A DNA stretch of 64,000 nt from Astrobacterium formosum (GTDB taxonomy: Bacteria; Pseudomonadota; Alphaproteobacteria; Rhizobiales; Xanthobacteraceae): the NCBI GenBank assembly GCA_030848545.1, contig JAVDCA010000010.1:1-64000 (forward strand). Direction: 5' to 3'. The notes under the pieces were generated by a model, which saw only the letters and a list, made by a program, of their open reading frames with translations, was not told where the DNA came from and made no database searches. The first letter of the stretch is position 1. Each line of letters starts with the position of its first letter. The position numbers and the translations under genes were made by a program. Positions 43,319 to 52,555 of this stretch are shown here, piece by piece.

Positions 43319-45070
43319 TTACTTGGCGGCGATGTCGTCGGTCGTGGCCGCGCCGGCGAGCCAGGGCTTGTCCTGCGACGCGAGCCCGATCAGGGCGCCC
43401 TGGAGATAGTCGCAGCCCCAGCGGGCAAGCATGGTCGCCGCCTCCTCGTCCTGCACCCATTCGGCCACGGTGGAGAGCGACAGTCTCTGGGCGAGCTCGA
43501 CCAGCGTGCGCACGAAGGCGCGGTCGTCTTCCGAGCGCGTCAGGTTCTGCACGAAGGCGCCGTCGATCTTGATCATGTCGACGCCGAGCTTGCGCAGGTT
43601 GCGGAACGAGGTGTAGCCGGCCCCGAAATCGTCGATGGCGATGCGGCAGCCGAGATCCCTGACGCGGGTGACGAAGCCGCGGGTGTCGTCGATGTCCTGG
43701 ATGGCCGCCGTCTCGGTGATCTCGATGGTGAGGCGCTCGGCGACACCCGGATGGGCGCGCAGGAAACCGGTGAGTCCCGACCACCAGTCGGGATCGGTAG
43801 TGGAGGCGGGCGAGACGTTGAGGCTGGCACTGAAGTTGGGCGACCGCGTCATCTCGGCGGCCACCAGTTCGAGGACACGGTGGTCGAGCAGGCGCACGAG
43901 GCCGAGGCGCTCGGCGATCGGAATGATGTCGTTGGCCGGCACCAGCGTTCCGTCGGCACGGCGGATGCGCATCAGGCATTCGTAGAACATCGGCGCCCTG
44001 GTGATCGCCGAAACGACCGGCTCGAACGCCACGGTGATGCGTCGTTCGTTCAAGGCACCGATGATCTCGTCGGTGGAGCGCACGTTTTCGCGCCGCAGCG
44101 CCTCGCGTTCGATGTTGGGACGATAGGCATGGAACGAGCCGCGCCGCTTGGCCTTGGCAGCGTCGAGCGCCTCCTGGGCGCGGGAGAGGATTTCGTGGAT
44201 CGTGCGGGCATGGCGCGGCGCCACGACGCCGCCGATGGTCACCGTCACGGCGACCGCTCCGGCACGGGTCTGGACGACGTCGTCGCGCACCCCGGCGAGC
44301 AGACGTTCGGCGGCGGTGACGATGTCGTCGGCCGAGCATGACTTCAGGATGATGCCGAACTTGTTGCCGGAGAAGCGGCCGAGGCAATCGCCGCCGCGCA
44401 GTTTGGCGCGCAGGCGCTTGGCCACCGTGGCGATGACCTCGTCGGCGACGTCGAACCCGTAGGCCTCGTTGACGCGGGCGAGATTGTCGACCGCCGCGAT
44501 CAGGAAGGCGCAGGACGAACGGAAGCGCACCGACTCGTCGAGCGTCGCGCCGAGCACCTCGGTCAGGTGCCAGCGGTTCATCTCGCCGGTCAGTCCGTCG
44601 AATTTGGACAGGTAGGAGAGCCGCTCTTCCTCGGCGCGCCGCTCGTCGATGACGCGGACGACCCCGACGGCCCGCGCCGGCTTGCCGTTCGGACCGGCGA
44701 ACCAGCGGCCCACATCCTCGACCCACATGGACGTTTCGCCGCCCGGCTGGGGCGTGACGCGATACTGGGCCTGGAAGGGAACGCCATCGCCCGGGTCGGC
44801 GAGGACCGAATGGTTGATGACCTCGAAGCGGGTCTGGGCATTGTCGCCGCTGAGCCTGAGCGCGAAGGCACGTCCGGTCGACACCGAGGCAGGGTCGAGG
44901 CCCTTGAGGACATCGGCGAGATTGGCCCCCCAGGCGATCCGGTCGCTGGCGAGGTCCCAGGCGTACGGCACCTCGCCCACCATGGCGAAGATCGCGGCGG
45001 CGTCGAGCGGCATGCCGGCCTCGGTCGGAACGGGAGGGACTGCGGCGTCGTTGTTTTTGTTGTGGATCAC
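43319..45070 (-). CDS. PAS-GGDEF-EAL protein with degenerate GGDEF motif
   Basis: A 583-residue protein: N-terminal PAS-like domain (about 25-150), GGDEF domain whose signature is SGNKF, so cyclase activity is unlikely, and EAL domain with the motif changed to ECL. The catalytic Glu of EAL is kept, as are NVSP, IEITE, DDFGAGY, KIDGAF and Gln in YLQG; phosphodiesterase activity is therefore possible, perhaps with GTP binding at the degenerate GGDEF as a regulator. GTG 45070 is chosen, with GAGGA 8 bases upstream. Confidence 0.9.
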   Translation of the reverse strand: MIHNKNNDAAVPPVPTEAGMPLDAAAIFAMVGEVPYAWDLASDRIAWGANLADVLKGLDPASVSTGRAFALRLSGDNAQTRFEVINHSVLADPGDGVPFQAQYRVTPQPGGETSMWVEDVGRWFAGPNGKPARAVGVVRVIDERRAEEERLSYLSKFDGLTGEMNRWHLTEVLGATLDESVRFRSSCAFLIAAVDNLARVNEAYGFDVADEVIATVAKRLRAKLRGGDCLGRFSGNKFGIILKSCSADDIVTAAERLLAGVRDDVVQTRAGAVAVTVTIGGVVAPRHARTIHEILSRAQEALDAAKAKRRGSFHAYRPNIEREALRRENVRSTDEIIGALNERRITVAFEPVVSAITRAPMFYECLMRIRRADGTLVPANDIIPIAERLGLVRLLDHRVLELVAAEMTRSPNFSASLNVSPASTTDPDWWSGLTGFLRAHPGVAERLTIEITETAAIQDIDDTRGFVTRVRDLGCRIAIDDFGAGYTSFRNLRKLGVDMIKIDGAFVQNLTRSEDDRAFVRTLVELAQRLSLSTVAEWVQDEEAATMLARWGCDYLQGALIGLASQDKPWLAGAATTDDIAAK

Positions 45071-45262
45071 GATCTCAGTCCTCGGCTCAGCCAGACGGTA
45101 TGAAGGGACCTGCTTTTGGCTAAAACCGTAAGCCCGAAGCCTAAATTTACGCCCATCCCGGTGCCGCGATCCGGCCCTCCGCGGGCCGTTGGTTCGGCAC
45201 ATGGTTTGCGAACTCTTGACAAAGGAGGGGGAGTTGTCCCGTCCTGAGACAGGAGGCGTTCC

Positions 45263-45589
45263 GTGGCGAGCATCGACGGCATCCGCAGAATCGCGGCGAG
45301 CAACGGCGCCGGCACGCGTGCACGCGCCGATGCGGCCCGCGAGGGCAAGACGATGCCCTCCGGCAACGCCCTGGTCGTCGTCGAACCTGCTGCCAGGGTG
45401 GCGCCACCCTCCATCACGGCGAGGGGCCGCTCGGCCCAGTTCCTCGCCCACCTGATCGCCATGGACCAGCAGGCGCCGCAAACCAGGACACGTCGGCGTG
45501 CCGAACCGGCACAGGCGAGCCTCGCCTACCGGACCGCCCTCGGGCTCAGCTCCGAGGTCCACGCCCACAGGCTGAGCAAGGCCTGCTGA
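45263..45589 (+). CDS. Small conserved hypothetical protein
   Basis: A 108-residue basic protein; 'ALVVVEPAAR', 'AQFLAHLIA' and 'RRRAEPAQASLAYR' are its most conserved-looking parts and recall a small protein found in many rhizobia. No membrane segment or signal peptide. GTG 45263 has AGGAGG 6 bases upstream, a very good start. It is divergent from the GGDEF-EAL gene. Function unknown; the repeated Arg residues could serve nucleic acid or flagellar partner binding, but nothing supports a choice. Confidence 0.75.
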   Translation: MASIDGIRRIAASNGAGTRARADAAREGKTMPSGNALVVVEPAARVAPPSITARGRSAQFLAHLIAMDQQAPQTRTRRRAEPAQASLAYRTALGLSSEVHAHRLSKAC

Positions 45590-45734
45590 GCCGCCCGTCA
45601 CGTGCCGGCCGGCCGCCGCATGCGGAATCCGGCCCCCCACATGCCCATTCCTCGCATTGTACCGCCATGGCGGCGGGCCTACCTATCGGCCGTACAGCCC
45701 CTCGTTCGAACGAGGCTGCGGCAAGAGGATTGAC

Positions 45735-46565
45735 ATGGCCAAGACGCTCTTCATCACCGGCGCATCGACCGGCCTGGGTCGCGCGCTCGCCGAAACCGCG
45801 CTGGCGGACGGTCACCGTGTGGTCGGCACGCTGCGCCAAGAGACGGCGCGCGCCGAATTCGACCGCTTGGCGCCCGGGCGCTCGTTCGGCCGCATCCTCG
45901 ACGTGACCGACACCGCCGCCATCGTGCCGCTGGTGGAGGCGATCGAGCGCGAGGTCGGGGCCATCGACGTCCTGGTCAACAATGCGGGCTATGGCCTCGA
46001 GGGCATCCTCGAGGAGGTGCCGCTCGACGATGTGCGCCGCCAGTTCGAGGCCAACGTATTCGGCGCCATCGCGGTCATCCAGGCCGTGCTGCCGCATATG
46101 CGCAAGCGCCGCTCCGGCCACATCATCAACATCACCTCCCAGGGCGGCTACGTCACCTTCCCGGGCATCGGCATCTACAACGGCACGAAATTCGCGCTCG
46201 AGGGCATCTCGGACAGCCTCGCCAAAGAGGTCAAGGATCTGGGCATCGCCGTCACGGCGGTGGCGCCGGGCGCCTTCCGCACCGATTGGGCGGGCCGCTC
46301 CATGGTCCGGGCCGAGCGCTCGATCGCCGACTATGACGCGGTCTTCGAACCGCTGCGCGAACGCCGGCGCACGTTCAGCGGCAACCAACCGGGCGACCCC
46401 GCCAAGGCGGCTCGCGCCATGCTGACCGTAATCGAGGCGAAAAATCCGCCGGTCCACCTGCTTCTCGGGGCGGACGCGGTCAAGAATGTGGGCGACAAGC
46501 TCACCGCCCTGCGCTCGGAACTCGATGCCTGGGAACAGGTTTCGACATCGACGAACTTTTCCTGA
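45735..46565 (+). CDS. Short-chain dehydrogenase/reductase
   Basis: A 276-residue SDR oxidoreductase of the classical type. Cofactor loop TGASTGLG at about 8-15, 'NNAGYG' near 85 and the catalytic Ser-Tyr-Lys in 'ITSQGG' and 'YNGTKFALEG' are present. The Arg in position after the loop (TLRQE) suggests NADP. Length beyond 250 and the 'DWAGRSM' loop match SDRs of unknown substrate close to ketoreductases. GAGGA-like sequence 6 bases before ATG 45735. It stands alone between a small gene and ppk2. Confidence 0.9.
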   Translation: MAKTLFITGASTGLGRALAETALADGHRVVGTLRQETARAEFDRLAPGRSFGRILDVTDTAAIVPLVEAIEREVGAIDVLVNNAGYGLEGILEEVPLDDVRRQFEANVFGAIAVIQAVLPHMRKRRSGHIINITSQGGYVTFPGIGIYNGTKFALEGISDSLAKEVKDLGIAVTAVAPGAFRTDWAGRSMVRAERSIADYDAVFEPLRERRRTFSGNQPGDPAKAARAMLTVIEAKNPPVHLLLGADAVKNVGDKLTALRSELDAWEQVSTSTNFS

Positions 46566-46804
46566 AAGTTCCATCGACGGCACTCGAAGCGGGGCCGCCC
46601 CCGGCCGCCTTTGCGCGCCGGGCCCCCGACTCGACCGAGGACGCCGCTCCGGCCGGCCTCCGACGTTACATTTCCCTCTTTGGGCCCCGAGTGGCGGTTT
46701 GCGCCATTCACAGTTGTCAAAATCCGGCGTTAAAATCCGCGAATCTACCGTCCCGCGCGCGGCTGGGATTTTGGGGATTTGTCGGGGAGTTCGAGGTGGC
46801 GGCC

Positions 46805-47710
46805 ATGAAGGGCAACGGAAAAGACGAGAGCTGGGTCGAGGCGGAACTGGCGGATACCTTCGACGAAGAGCTCGAAATGGAGGTCGACGACGAGCGCGAG
46901 GAGTTGCGCCGCCTGAAATCGATCCGCCGCGAACCGGGCATCGACCGCCAGTTCTACTTCCGTGAGTTGTTCCGTCTGCAGGGAGAACTGGTCGAGCTGC
47001 AGGATTGGGTCGTCCACACCGGCTACAAGCTGGTGGTCATCTTCGAGGGCCGAGACTCCGCCGGCAAGGGTGGCGTCATCAAGCGCATCACCCAGCGTCT
47101 CAACCCGCGGGTCTGCCGCGCCGTCGCCCTGCCGGCGCCCAGCGACCGCGAGAAGACCCAATGGTACTTCCAGCGTTACGTCCCGCACCTGCCCGCCGGC
47201 GGCGAGATCGTGCTGTTCGACCGCTCCTGGTACAATCGTGCCGGCGTCGAGCGCGTGATGGGATTTGCGACCCCCGATCAGGTCGAGCAGTTCTTCCATG
47301 ACGTGCCCGAGTTCGAGCGCATGCTGGTGCGCTCGGGCATCAAGGTCATCAAATACTGGTTCTCGATCTCCGACGAGGAGCAGCAACTGCGCTTCCTGAT
47401 GCGCATCCACGATCCGATCAAGCAGTGGAAGCTCTCGCCCATGGACCTGCAGTCGCGGGTGCGCTGGGAGGACTATACGCGGGTCAAGGAGGAGATGTTC
47501 GACCGCACCAACATCCCGGAGGCGCCGTGGTGGATCGTGCAGGGTAACGACAAGAAGCGCGCCCGGCTCAACTGCATCCACCACCTCCTGAGCCAAGTCC
47601 CCTACGAGGACGTCCCCCACCAGCAGATCACGCTGCCGAGCCGCAAGTTCAATCCCGAATACGAGCGGCGCGTGATCCCGCGCGACCTCTACGTGCCAGC
47701 GAAGTACTGA
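46805..47710 (+). CDS. ppk2: Polyphosphate kinase 2
   Basis: A 301-residue PPK2 of class I: transfers phosphate between polyphosphate and nucleoside diphosphates (GDP or ADP), mainly making GTP/ATP from polyphosphate. Walker A GRDSAGKGG at 82-90, lid 'RVCRAVALPAPSDREKTQWYF' region near 102-122, and Walker B 'VLFDRSWYNRAGVE' near 136-149. The C-terminal 'LPSRKFNPEYERRVIPRD' family block is complete. The N-terminal 40 residues are acidic. ATG 46805 is the first with a family-like start; GAGG lies 7 bases upstream. Confidence 0.95.
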   Translation: MKGNGKDESWVEAELADTFDEELEMEVDDEREELRRLKSIRREPGIDRQFYFRELFRLQGELVELQDWVVHTGYKLVVIFEGRDSAGKGGVIKRITQRLNPRVCRAVALPAPSDREKTQWYFQRYVPHLPAGGEIVLFDRSWYNRAGVERVMGFATPDQVEQFFHDVPEFERMLVRSGIKVIKYWFSISDEEQQLRFLMRIHDPIKQWKLSPMDLQSRVRWEDYTRVKEEMFDRTNIPEAPWWIVQGNDKKRARLNCIHHLLSQVPYEDVPHQQITLPSRKFNPEYERRVIPRDLYVPAKY

Positions 47711-47725
47711 CGCGGCCGCCTTCGG

Positions 47726-49024
47726 CTATTGGCCGAGGCCGGCCATGCGCGGCAAGAGCGTCGTGAGCGGCGGCACGAAGACCAGCAGCAACATCACCGC
47801 AACCAGCGTGAAGACGAACGGCCAACAATACTTCACCGCCTCCGAATAACTCGTCTTGCACACGCTCGTGCCGATGAACAGCAGCACGGCGACCGGCGGC
47901 GTCGTGGCGCCGATCTGGGTGGACATCACCATGACGATGCCGAGTTGCAGCGGGTCGATCGCGAACGCATTGCCCACATAGGAGATCACCGGCACGAGGA
48001 TGATCAGCACAGCCAGCGACTCGAGGAACATGCACAGGGTGAACATGATCGCCAGCAGCGTCAGAAGGACGACGGTGCCGTTGTCGGAGATCCGGCGGAT
48101 GAAGCCGAGCATGGCCTGGTTGAAATCGAGATAGGCCAGGAGATAGCTCATGGAGCCGGCCACCGCGATGATGCCGACCACGAGCGTGGTGGTGATCGCC
48201 GCGTCAAGAAAGATCGCCGGCAGATCCGCGAGCTTGAGAGTCCGGTAGAAGAAGTAGCTGGCCAGGAACGAATAGACCACGGCAACGATGCCGGCCTCGG
48301 TGGCGGTGAAGATGCCCGAGAAGATGCCGCCCAGAATGATCCCCGGCGCGAGCAGGGCGGCCCAGGCCCGGCCCGTGGCCCGCAGGATGTCCCGTACGCT
48401 CGCGCGCGGCAGGGTCACCCGCAGTTCGGGAAACGCCGGCAGATAGGACATCGCGAAGATGACCGTCATCAGCGCCGCCGCCATGGCGAGACCGGGAAGC
48501 AGGCCGGCGATGAACAGCCCGCCGACCGAAACGCCGGTCATGGCGCCGTAGACGATCATGGTCATGCTGGGCGGAATGATCGGCCCGATGGTCGCCGAGG
48601 TGGCGATGATTGCGGCCGACAGGCCCGGCTTGTAGCCGGCCCGGGCCATGGCGGGCGCCATCACCTGACCGATGGCGGCCGCCTCAGCGGCCGACGACCC
48701 CGACACGTTCGCCATCGCGGTGCAGGAAACGACCACCGTGTGGCCGAGGCTGCCGCGGATGTGGCCGACCAGCGTTTGGGCGAAATTCACCAGGATCTTG
48801 CTCAGCCCGCCCTCGGACATCATCGCCCCGGCGAGGATGAAATACGGCAGCGCCAGCAGGCTGAACGAGTCCAGCATGGCGAACATCTTCTGCGGGAACA
48901 AAGCCGGCGCCAGGGTTGGCACCAGGATGATGCCGACGAGGCCGGTGGTGCCGATCGCCAGGATGATCGGGAAGCCGACCAGGACCAGCACGAGCAGTCC
49001 CGCGAACAGCGCGATGATCATCAT
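47726..49024 (-). CDS. TRAP transporter large permease (DctM family)
   Basis: A 432-residue inner-membrane subunit with about 12 hydrophobic segments; 'SGSSAAEAAAIG', 'AIIATSATIGPIIPPSM' and 'GATTPPVAVLLFIG' are DctM blocks that form the Na+-driven transport core. It works with the small subunit DctQ (start overlap ATGA at 49021-49024) and the periplasmic binding protein encoded two genes upstream. The imported substrate is unknown. It is the last gene of the operon. Confidence 0.95.
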   Translation of the reverse strand: MMIIALFAGLLVLVLVGFPIILAIGTTGLVGIILVPTLAPALFPQKMFAMLDSFSLLALPYFILAGAMMSEGGLSKILVNFAQTLVGHIRGSLGHTVVVSCTAMANVSGSSAAEAAAIGQVMAPAMARAGYKPGLSAAIIATSATIGPIIPPSMTMIVYGAMTGVSVGGLFIAGLLPGLAMAAALMTVIFAMSYLPAFPELRVTLPRASVRDILRATGRAWAALLAPGIILGGIFSGIFTATEAGIVAVVYSFLASYFFYRTLKLADLPAIFLDAAITTTLVVGIIAVAGSMSYLLAYLDFNQAMLGFIRRISDNGTVVLLTLLAIMFTLCMFLESLAVLIILVPVISYVGNAFAIDPLQLGIVMVMSTQIGATTPPVAVLLFIGTSVCKTSYSEAVKYCWPFVFTLVAVMLLLVFVPPLTTLLPRMAGLGQ

Positions 49025-49554
49025 TGCGGCTGCTCCGAGGCCGAGGTCGGGCCGATGGGAAGGGGAGCCAATGAGGCAGCCAGCCGCGACAGCAGCATGT
49101 GCGCCGCCGTGGCCACAAGATAGACCCCGCCGATGAGCATGCCGGCATAAGGCCAGCTCATCGGAACATCGAGGCCTGGACTGGTCTGGTACTGCGCGAC
49201 TTCAATCAGGCGAAGCGTGTTGACCGATATGGCAAGCCCCAGCAGCAGCCAGACGACGTCGATGAACATGTACAGGAAGCGGCTCCGGCGTTCGCCGAGG
49301 CATTCGAACACGTACATGATGCCGATGTGACGGCCGTGCCGGTAGGCGACCGGAATGGTGAGGAAGACGAGCCAGATGTGGCCGTAGCGCTGGAACTCCT
49401 CGCTCCAACTCAGGGAAGCGTTGAGCAGCGAGCGGTTGAAGATCTGGCCGAATCCGCTCGCCAGCATCGCCACGAAAATCAGGATGACGAGTGCGTCGGC
49501 CAGCTTGTCGACCGGCACCATGACCCGGTCGACGATGTGCGCGAAGCGTTGCAT
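49021..49554 (-). CDS. TRAP transporter small permease (DctQ family)
   Basis: A 177-residue membrane protein with four segments (about 15-37, 52-70, 90-112 and 132-155), the DctQ pattern 'SWSEEFQRYGHIWLVFL' near 48-64 and 'AYRHGRHIGI'. It scaffolds the large permease. ATG 49554 has GGAG 6 bases upstream. It overlaps the dctM start and follows the isomerase gene by 35 bases. The last residues (SASEQPQ) are hydrophilic. Confidence 0.93.
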   Translation of the reverse strand: MQRFAHIVDRVMVPVDKLADALVILIFVAMLASGFGQIFNRSLLNASLSWSEEFQRYGHIWLVFLTIPVAYRHGRHIGIMYVFECLGERRSRFLYMFIDVVWLLLGLAISVNTLRLIEVAQYQTSPGLDVPMSWPYAGMLIGGVYLVATAAHMLLSRLAASLAPLPIGPTSASEQPQ

Positions 49555-49589
49555 GCCGTGCTCCTCGACCGGCGGGCGGTCCGTCGAAC

Positions 49590-50435
49590 TCAGGCCAGGA
49601 ACTTTTTTTGCATGTCGGCAATGCCCGGAATCTTGTCCATCAGGTGCCGGTGCTGCGGCTCGAACCACTGAATCAACGGCCGACGCGTACGGCCGACCAG
49701 GATGGTGAAGACGTATTCCTCGTGGCCCGGAGAGGTGACGGTCGGGTGAAAGCCTTTGTCGATCACGAAGGTGTCGCCGCTGCGCGTCATGTGGACCTTG
49801 GGGTCCTCGATGCCGTCGAGATAGGAGAACTGGGCGCCGAAGCCGCTCTCGGGCCGGAAGCGATAGTGATAGGCCTCCTCGTGGTCGGTTTCACCGTCGC
49901 GGTCGGTATCGTGCTTGTGCGGCGGATAGCCGGACCAGCAGCCGTCGTCGCACAGGAGTTCGCTGACGAGGAGATTGCCGGCGCGGCCGGTGCCGTTGGC
50001 GCCGAGGACGTGGAAGATGCGGCGGCGCGACTTGGTGGCGACCGAGCCCACCTCGACCATGTCCACCTCCTCGGGCGTGATACGATAGGGCGCGTGGACC
50101 ACGTCGCAGCGTCCACCCGCGACGGCGATCTCGGTTGCGTCCGCCTGGGCCGTGAAGACGATGTCGGCGCCGGGTGGCGCGTAGACCGAATCGGCCCGTC
50201 CCGACCACACGTCCTTGCGTTGCCCGATGCCGGAAAAATGTGCCGTCCCGACCTTCACGTCGCACCGGCCGGAGAGAACCACATTGACCGTCTCGAAGCC
50301 GGGAACCGAGAACGCATGGGTCTGACCCGCGGCCAGCCTGACGAGGTTGAAATAGACCAACGTCGTCGGGGCGTCGCCGCCACCGGCGACGAGCGGGGCG
50401 TTCTGGTTGTCATAGGCGCGGATGAATTTCGGCAT
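49590..50435 (-). CDS. IolB/KduI-family sugar-acid isomerase
   Basis: A 281-residue double-cupin protein. The metal site is 'YPPHKHDTD' near 167-175 with Glu and His further on ('EEAYHYRF', 'FVIDKGFHPTV'), as in 5-deoxy-glucuronate isomerase IolB of inositol breakdown and KduI of uronate breakdown. No other iol or kdu genes are seen here. Its place inside a TRAP operon, between the binding protein and DctQ, suggests that the transporter imports a uronate- or inositol-derived acid that this enzyme isomerises. Confidence 0.88.
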   Translation of the reverse strand: MPKFIRAYDNQNAPLVAGGGDAPTTLVYFNLVRLAAGQTHAFSVPGFETVNVVLSGRCDVKVGTAHFSGIGQRKDVWSGRADSVYAPPGADIVFTAQADATEIAVAGGRCDVVHAPYRITPEEVDMVEVGSVATKSRRRIFHVLGANGTGRAGNLLVSELLCDDGCWSGYPPHKHDTDRDGETDHEEAYHYRFRPESGFGAQFSYLDGIEDPKVHMTRSGDTFVIDKGFHPTVTSPGHEEYVFTILVGRTRRPLIQWFEPQHRHLMDKIPGIADMQKKFLA

Positions 50436-50505
50436 CGGACGCTTCCTTGGCGGTTCGGCATGAAGGCGTGGTGCCCGAAGCCGGGCACCGCGCCGGGTCG
50501 TCGGA

Positions 50506-51489
50506 TCAGTTGGTCTTGCGGATGATGGCGAGAAGCTCGCTGGCGCCGGCCTCGGCAGCCAGTTCGTCCTGCACCTTGGCGGCAGCCTGTGCCATCGGTG
50601 TGGTATCGATCTCCTTGATCGTCATCCCCTTCTTCCTGAGGACATCGAACGCCTCGGCCTCGCGCACCGGCGCCAAGGCGCGCTGGACGTCGCGCGCCAT
50701 GATGGCCGCCTCGGTCACCGCGGCCTTCTCCTGCGCGGTCAAGCCGTCCCAGGTGCGCTTGGCGCAGGCCATCACCAGCGGGCCGAACAGGTGGCGGGTC
50801 AACGCCACATGCTTGGCCACTTCGTAGAATTTCTGCGCCACCACCGCCGAGGCGCCGTGCTCGAAGCCGTCGAGCACGCCGGTCTCGAGCGACTGGTAGA
50901 CCTCGCCGAACGCCATCGGGGTCGCATTGGCGCCCATGGCGTTGAGTGCCGCCACGTAAGTCTTAGTCGGAATCGTCCGCACCTTGAGGCCCTTGAGGTC
51001 GGCCGCCGAATTGATCACCTTCTTGGCGCTGACGACGTTGCGGTAGCCCCAGCTATCCATCCAGGCGACGACCTTGAAGCCGCGCTGCTCCAGTTCGGCG
51101 GCGAGCTTCTGGCCCACCTCGCCGTCCAGGACGCGATGCACATGCTCGTAGTTCTTCCACAAGAAGGGAAGGTCGAGCACGGCGGTGCGTTTGGAGAAGT
51201 TGTTGAGAATGGCGGTGCCGCTGATCACGCACGTCGCGCCGGTACCGAGCTGCATGGCCTCGTAAACATCGCGCTCCTGGCCGAGCTGGTTGTTGCCGTA
51301 GAGCTTGATGGTGAGGCCCGGCAGCTTCTCCTCGGCGTATTTCTGGAAAACCCACGCGGCCGTGTGGATCTCCGAGTCGAAGTTCGCCTGGTGCGAATAG
51401 GACACCGTGATGTCCTTGGCGAACGCGCCTGCCGCGCTCATCGCCAATGAAAGCCCCGCAGCCGCCGCCAATCGATGGAACTTGTACAC
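50506..51489 (-). CDS. TRAP transporter substrate-binding protein (DctP family)
   Basis: A 327-residue periplasmic protein. Signal peptide about 1-24 (LAAAAGLSLAMSAAGAFA, cut before KDITV). DctP marks: 'LGQERDVYEAMQLGT' near 70-85, 'GYRNVVSAKKVI' and 'LKGLKVRTIPTKTY' with the carboxylate-binding Arg in the last. The ligand is therefore an organic acid, likely a sugar acid given the IolB-like neighbour. GTG 51489 is the start; AGGAGG lies 5 bases upstream, a very strong site. It lies 13 bases after the regulator gene. Confidence 0.94.
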   Translation of the reverse strand: MYKFHRLAAAAGLSLAMSAAGAFAKDITVSYSHQANFDSEIHTAAWVFQKYAEEKLPGLTIKLYGNNQLGQERDVYEAMQLGTGATCVISGTAILNNFSKRTAVLDLPFLWKNYEHVHRVLDGEVGQKLAAELEQRGFKVVAWMDSWGYRNVVSAKKVINSAADLKGLKVRTIPTKTYVAALNAMGANATPMAFGEVYQSLETGVLDGFEHGASAVVAQKFYEVAKHVALTRHLFGPLVMACAKRTWDGLTAQEKAAVTEAAIMARDVQRALAPVREAEAFDVLRKKGMTIKEIDTTPMAQAAAKVQDELAAEAGASELLAIIRKTN

Positions 51490-51502
51490 TTTCACCTCCT
51501 GC

Positions 51503-52327
51503 TTACACGGGGGTCTTCCTGAGAACGGGCTCGAATCTGGTCGGTCTGGAGTCCGGCGCGGACGAGCGGTCCGCGGCCTGGCGTTCGAACTGGCGCCACG
51601 ACTGGGCAACATGCACCCGCATGGCTTGGGAAGCGGCGGCACCGTCGTGGCGTTCGATCGCCGCCAGAACCGCGCCATGCTCGGCGACGGCGACACTGCC
51701 GCGGCCGTCCCTGCAGGTCTGATGGGCAACCGACATCTTGATCAGGTCGGTGGCGAACAGACCGATGAGGCTCATCAGCGCCTTGTTGCCGGACGCCTCC
51801 GCCACCTTGAGATGGAAGACGATGTCCTCCTCCATGCCGAAGTGGCCGGCGGCGACCACATCGGCATGCTTGCGGTGGGCCGCAGCGATGGCGGCGATTT
51901 CTTCCGACGACGCCCGTTCCGCCGCGCAACACGCCGCGAAAGTTTCCAGGAGTTCGCGCATTTCGGTGAACATCTCGAGGCTGGGCTCCTGGAACGCGAG
52001 CAGGTTGGCGATCAGTCCTTCCAGCGCCGGGGCTCCGAATTCGGCCACGATCGTGCCGCTCTGCGGCAGCGTGCGCACGATCCCGTACATTTCGAGCCGG
52101 CGCAGCGCTTCGCGCACATGGCCTCGGCCGACACCGAAGTGCTGCGTCAGTTCGCGTTCGGACGGCAGCTTCTGTCCCGGCTTCAGGTCGCCGGCAGCGA
52201 TCAGCGACCGCAACTGGTCGATGATGAGGTCCGACGGCTTCGCCACCGTCACCTGCTGCAGTTTCTGGAGGATCGTGTCGCCCAATGTCTTCTCCCGGGG
52301 GTGCGCAAATGCTCGCGTTCGGTGCAT
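51503..52327 (-). CDS. GntR-family regulator (FadR/FCD subfamily)
   Basis: A 274-residue regulator: winged helix at about 30-95 ('GQKLPSERELTQHFGVGRGHVREALRRLEM' by family positions) and an FCD ligand domain at about 110-245 with metal-binding His residues ('HLKVAEASGN', 'EHGAVLAAI'). It heads the TRAP operon and most likely represses it until the sugar acid binds. The start is unsettled: ATG 52327, GTG 52336, or TTG 52285, the last with GGGAG at 6 bases and closer to the family length. Confidence 0.9.
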   Translation of the reverse strand: MHRTRAFAHPREKTLGDTILQKLQQVTVAKPSDLIIDQLRSLIAAGDLKPGQKLPSERELTQHFGVGRGHVREALRRLEMYGIVRTLPQSGTIVAEFGAPALEGLIANLLAFQEPSLEMFTEMRELLETFAACCAAERASSEEIAAIAAAHRKHADVVAAGHFGMEEDIVFHLKVAEASGNKALMSLIGLFATDLIKMSVAHQTCRDGRGSVAVAEHGAVLAAIERHDGAAASQAMRVHVAQSWRQFERQAADRSSAPDSRPTRFEPVLRKTPV

Positions 52328-52555
52328 GCCCACCAACCGCCGCGCAGCTGGTCAACTGGCGGCTCGCACATTAGTAACTGGTTTGGCAGTTACACCCACA
52401 GGCAGTGGTTCGACAATTCGGGAATACTCTTACGTCGGCCGCCATCTCGCAGCACGTTCACGTTGTAAATTATGAGAATTCGCGCACGACGAAACCCACC
52501 GCTCGGGCGAAGCCCGGCGCAGGTGCGATAGGGTGTCGGAGGAAGCGAGGGGCGC

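Noticed and set aside
49608..50525. 305-codon plus-strand frame opposite the isomerase gene
   Set aside because: No ribosome site and no recognisable motif; shadow of the IolB/KduI-like gene.
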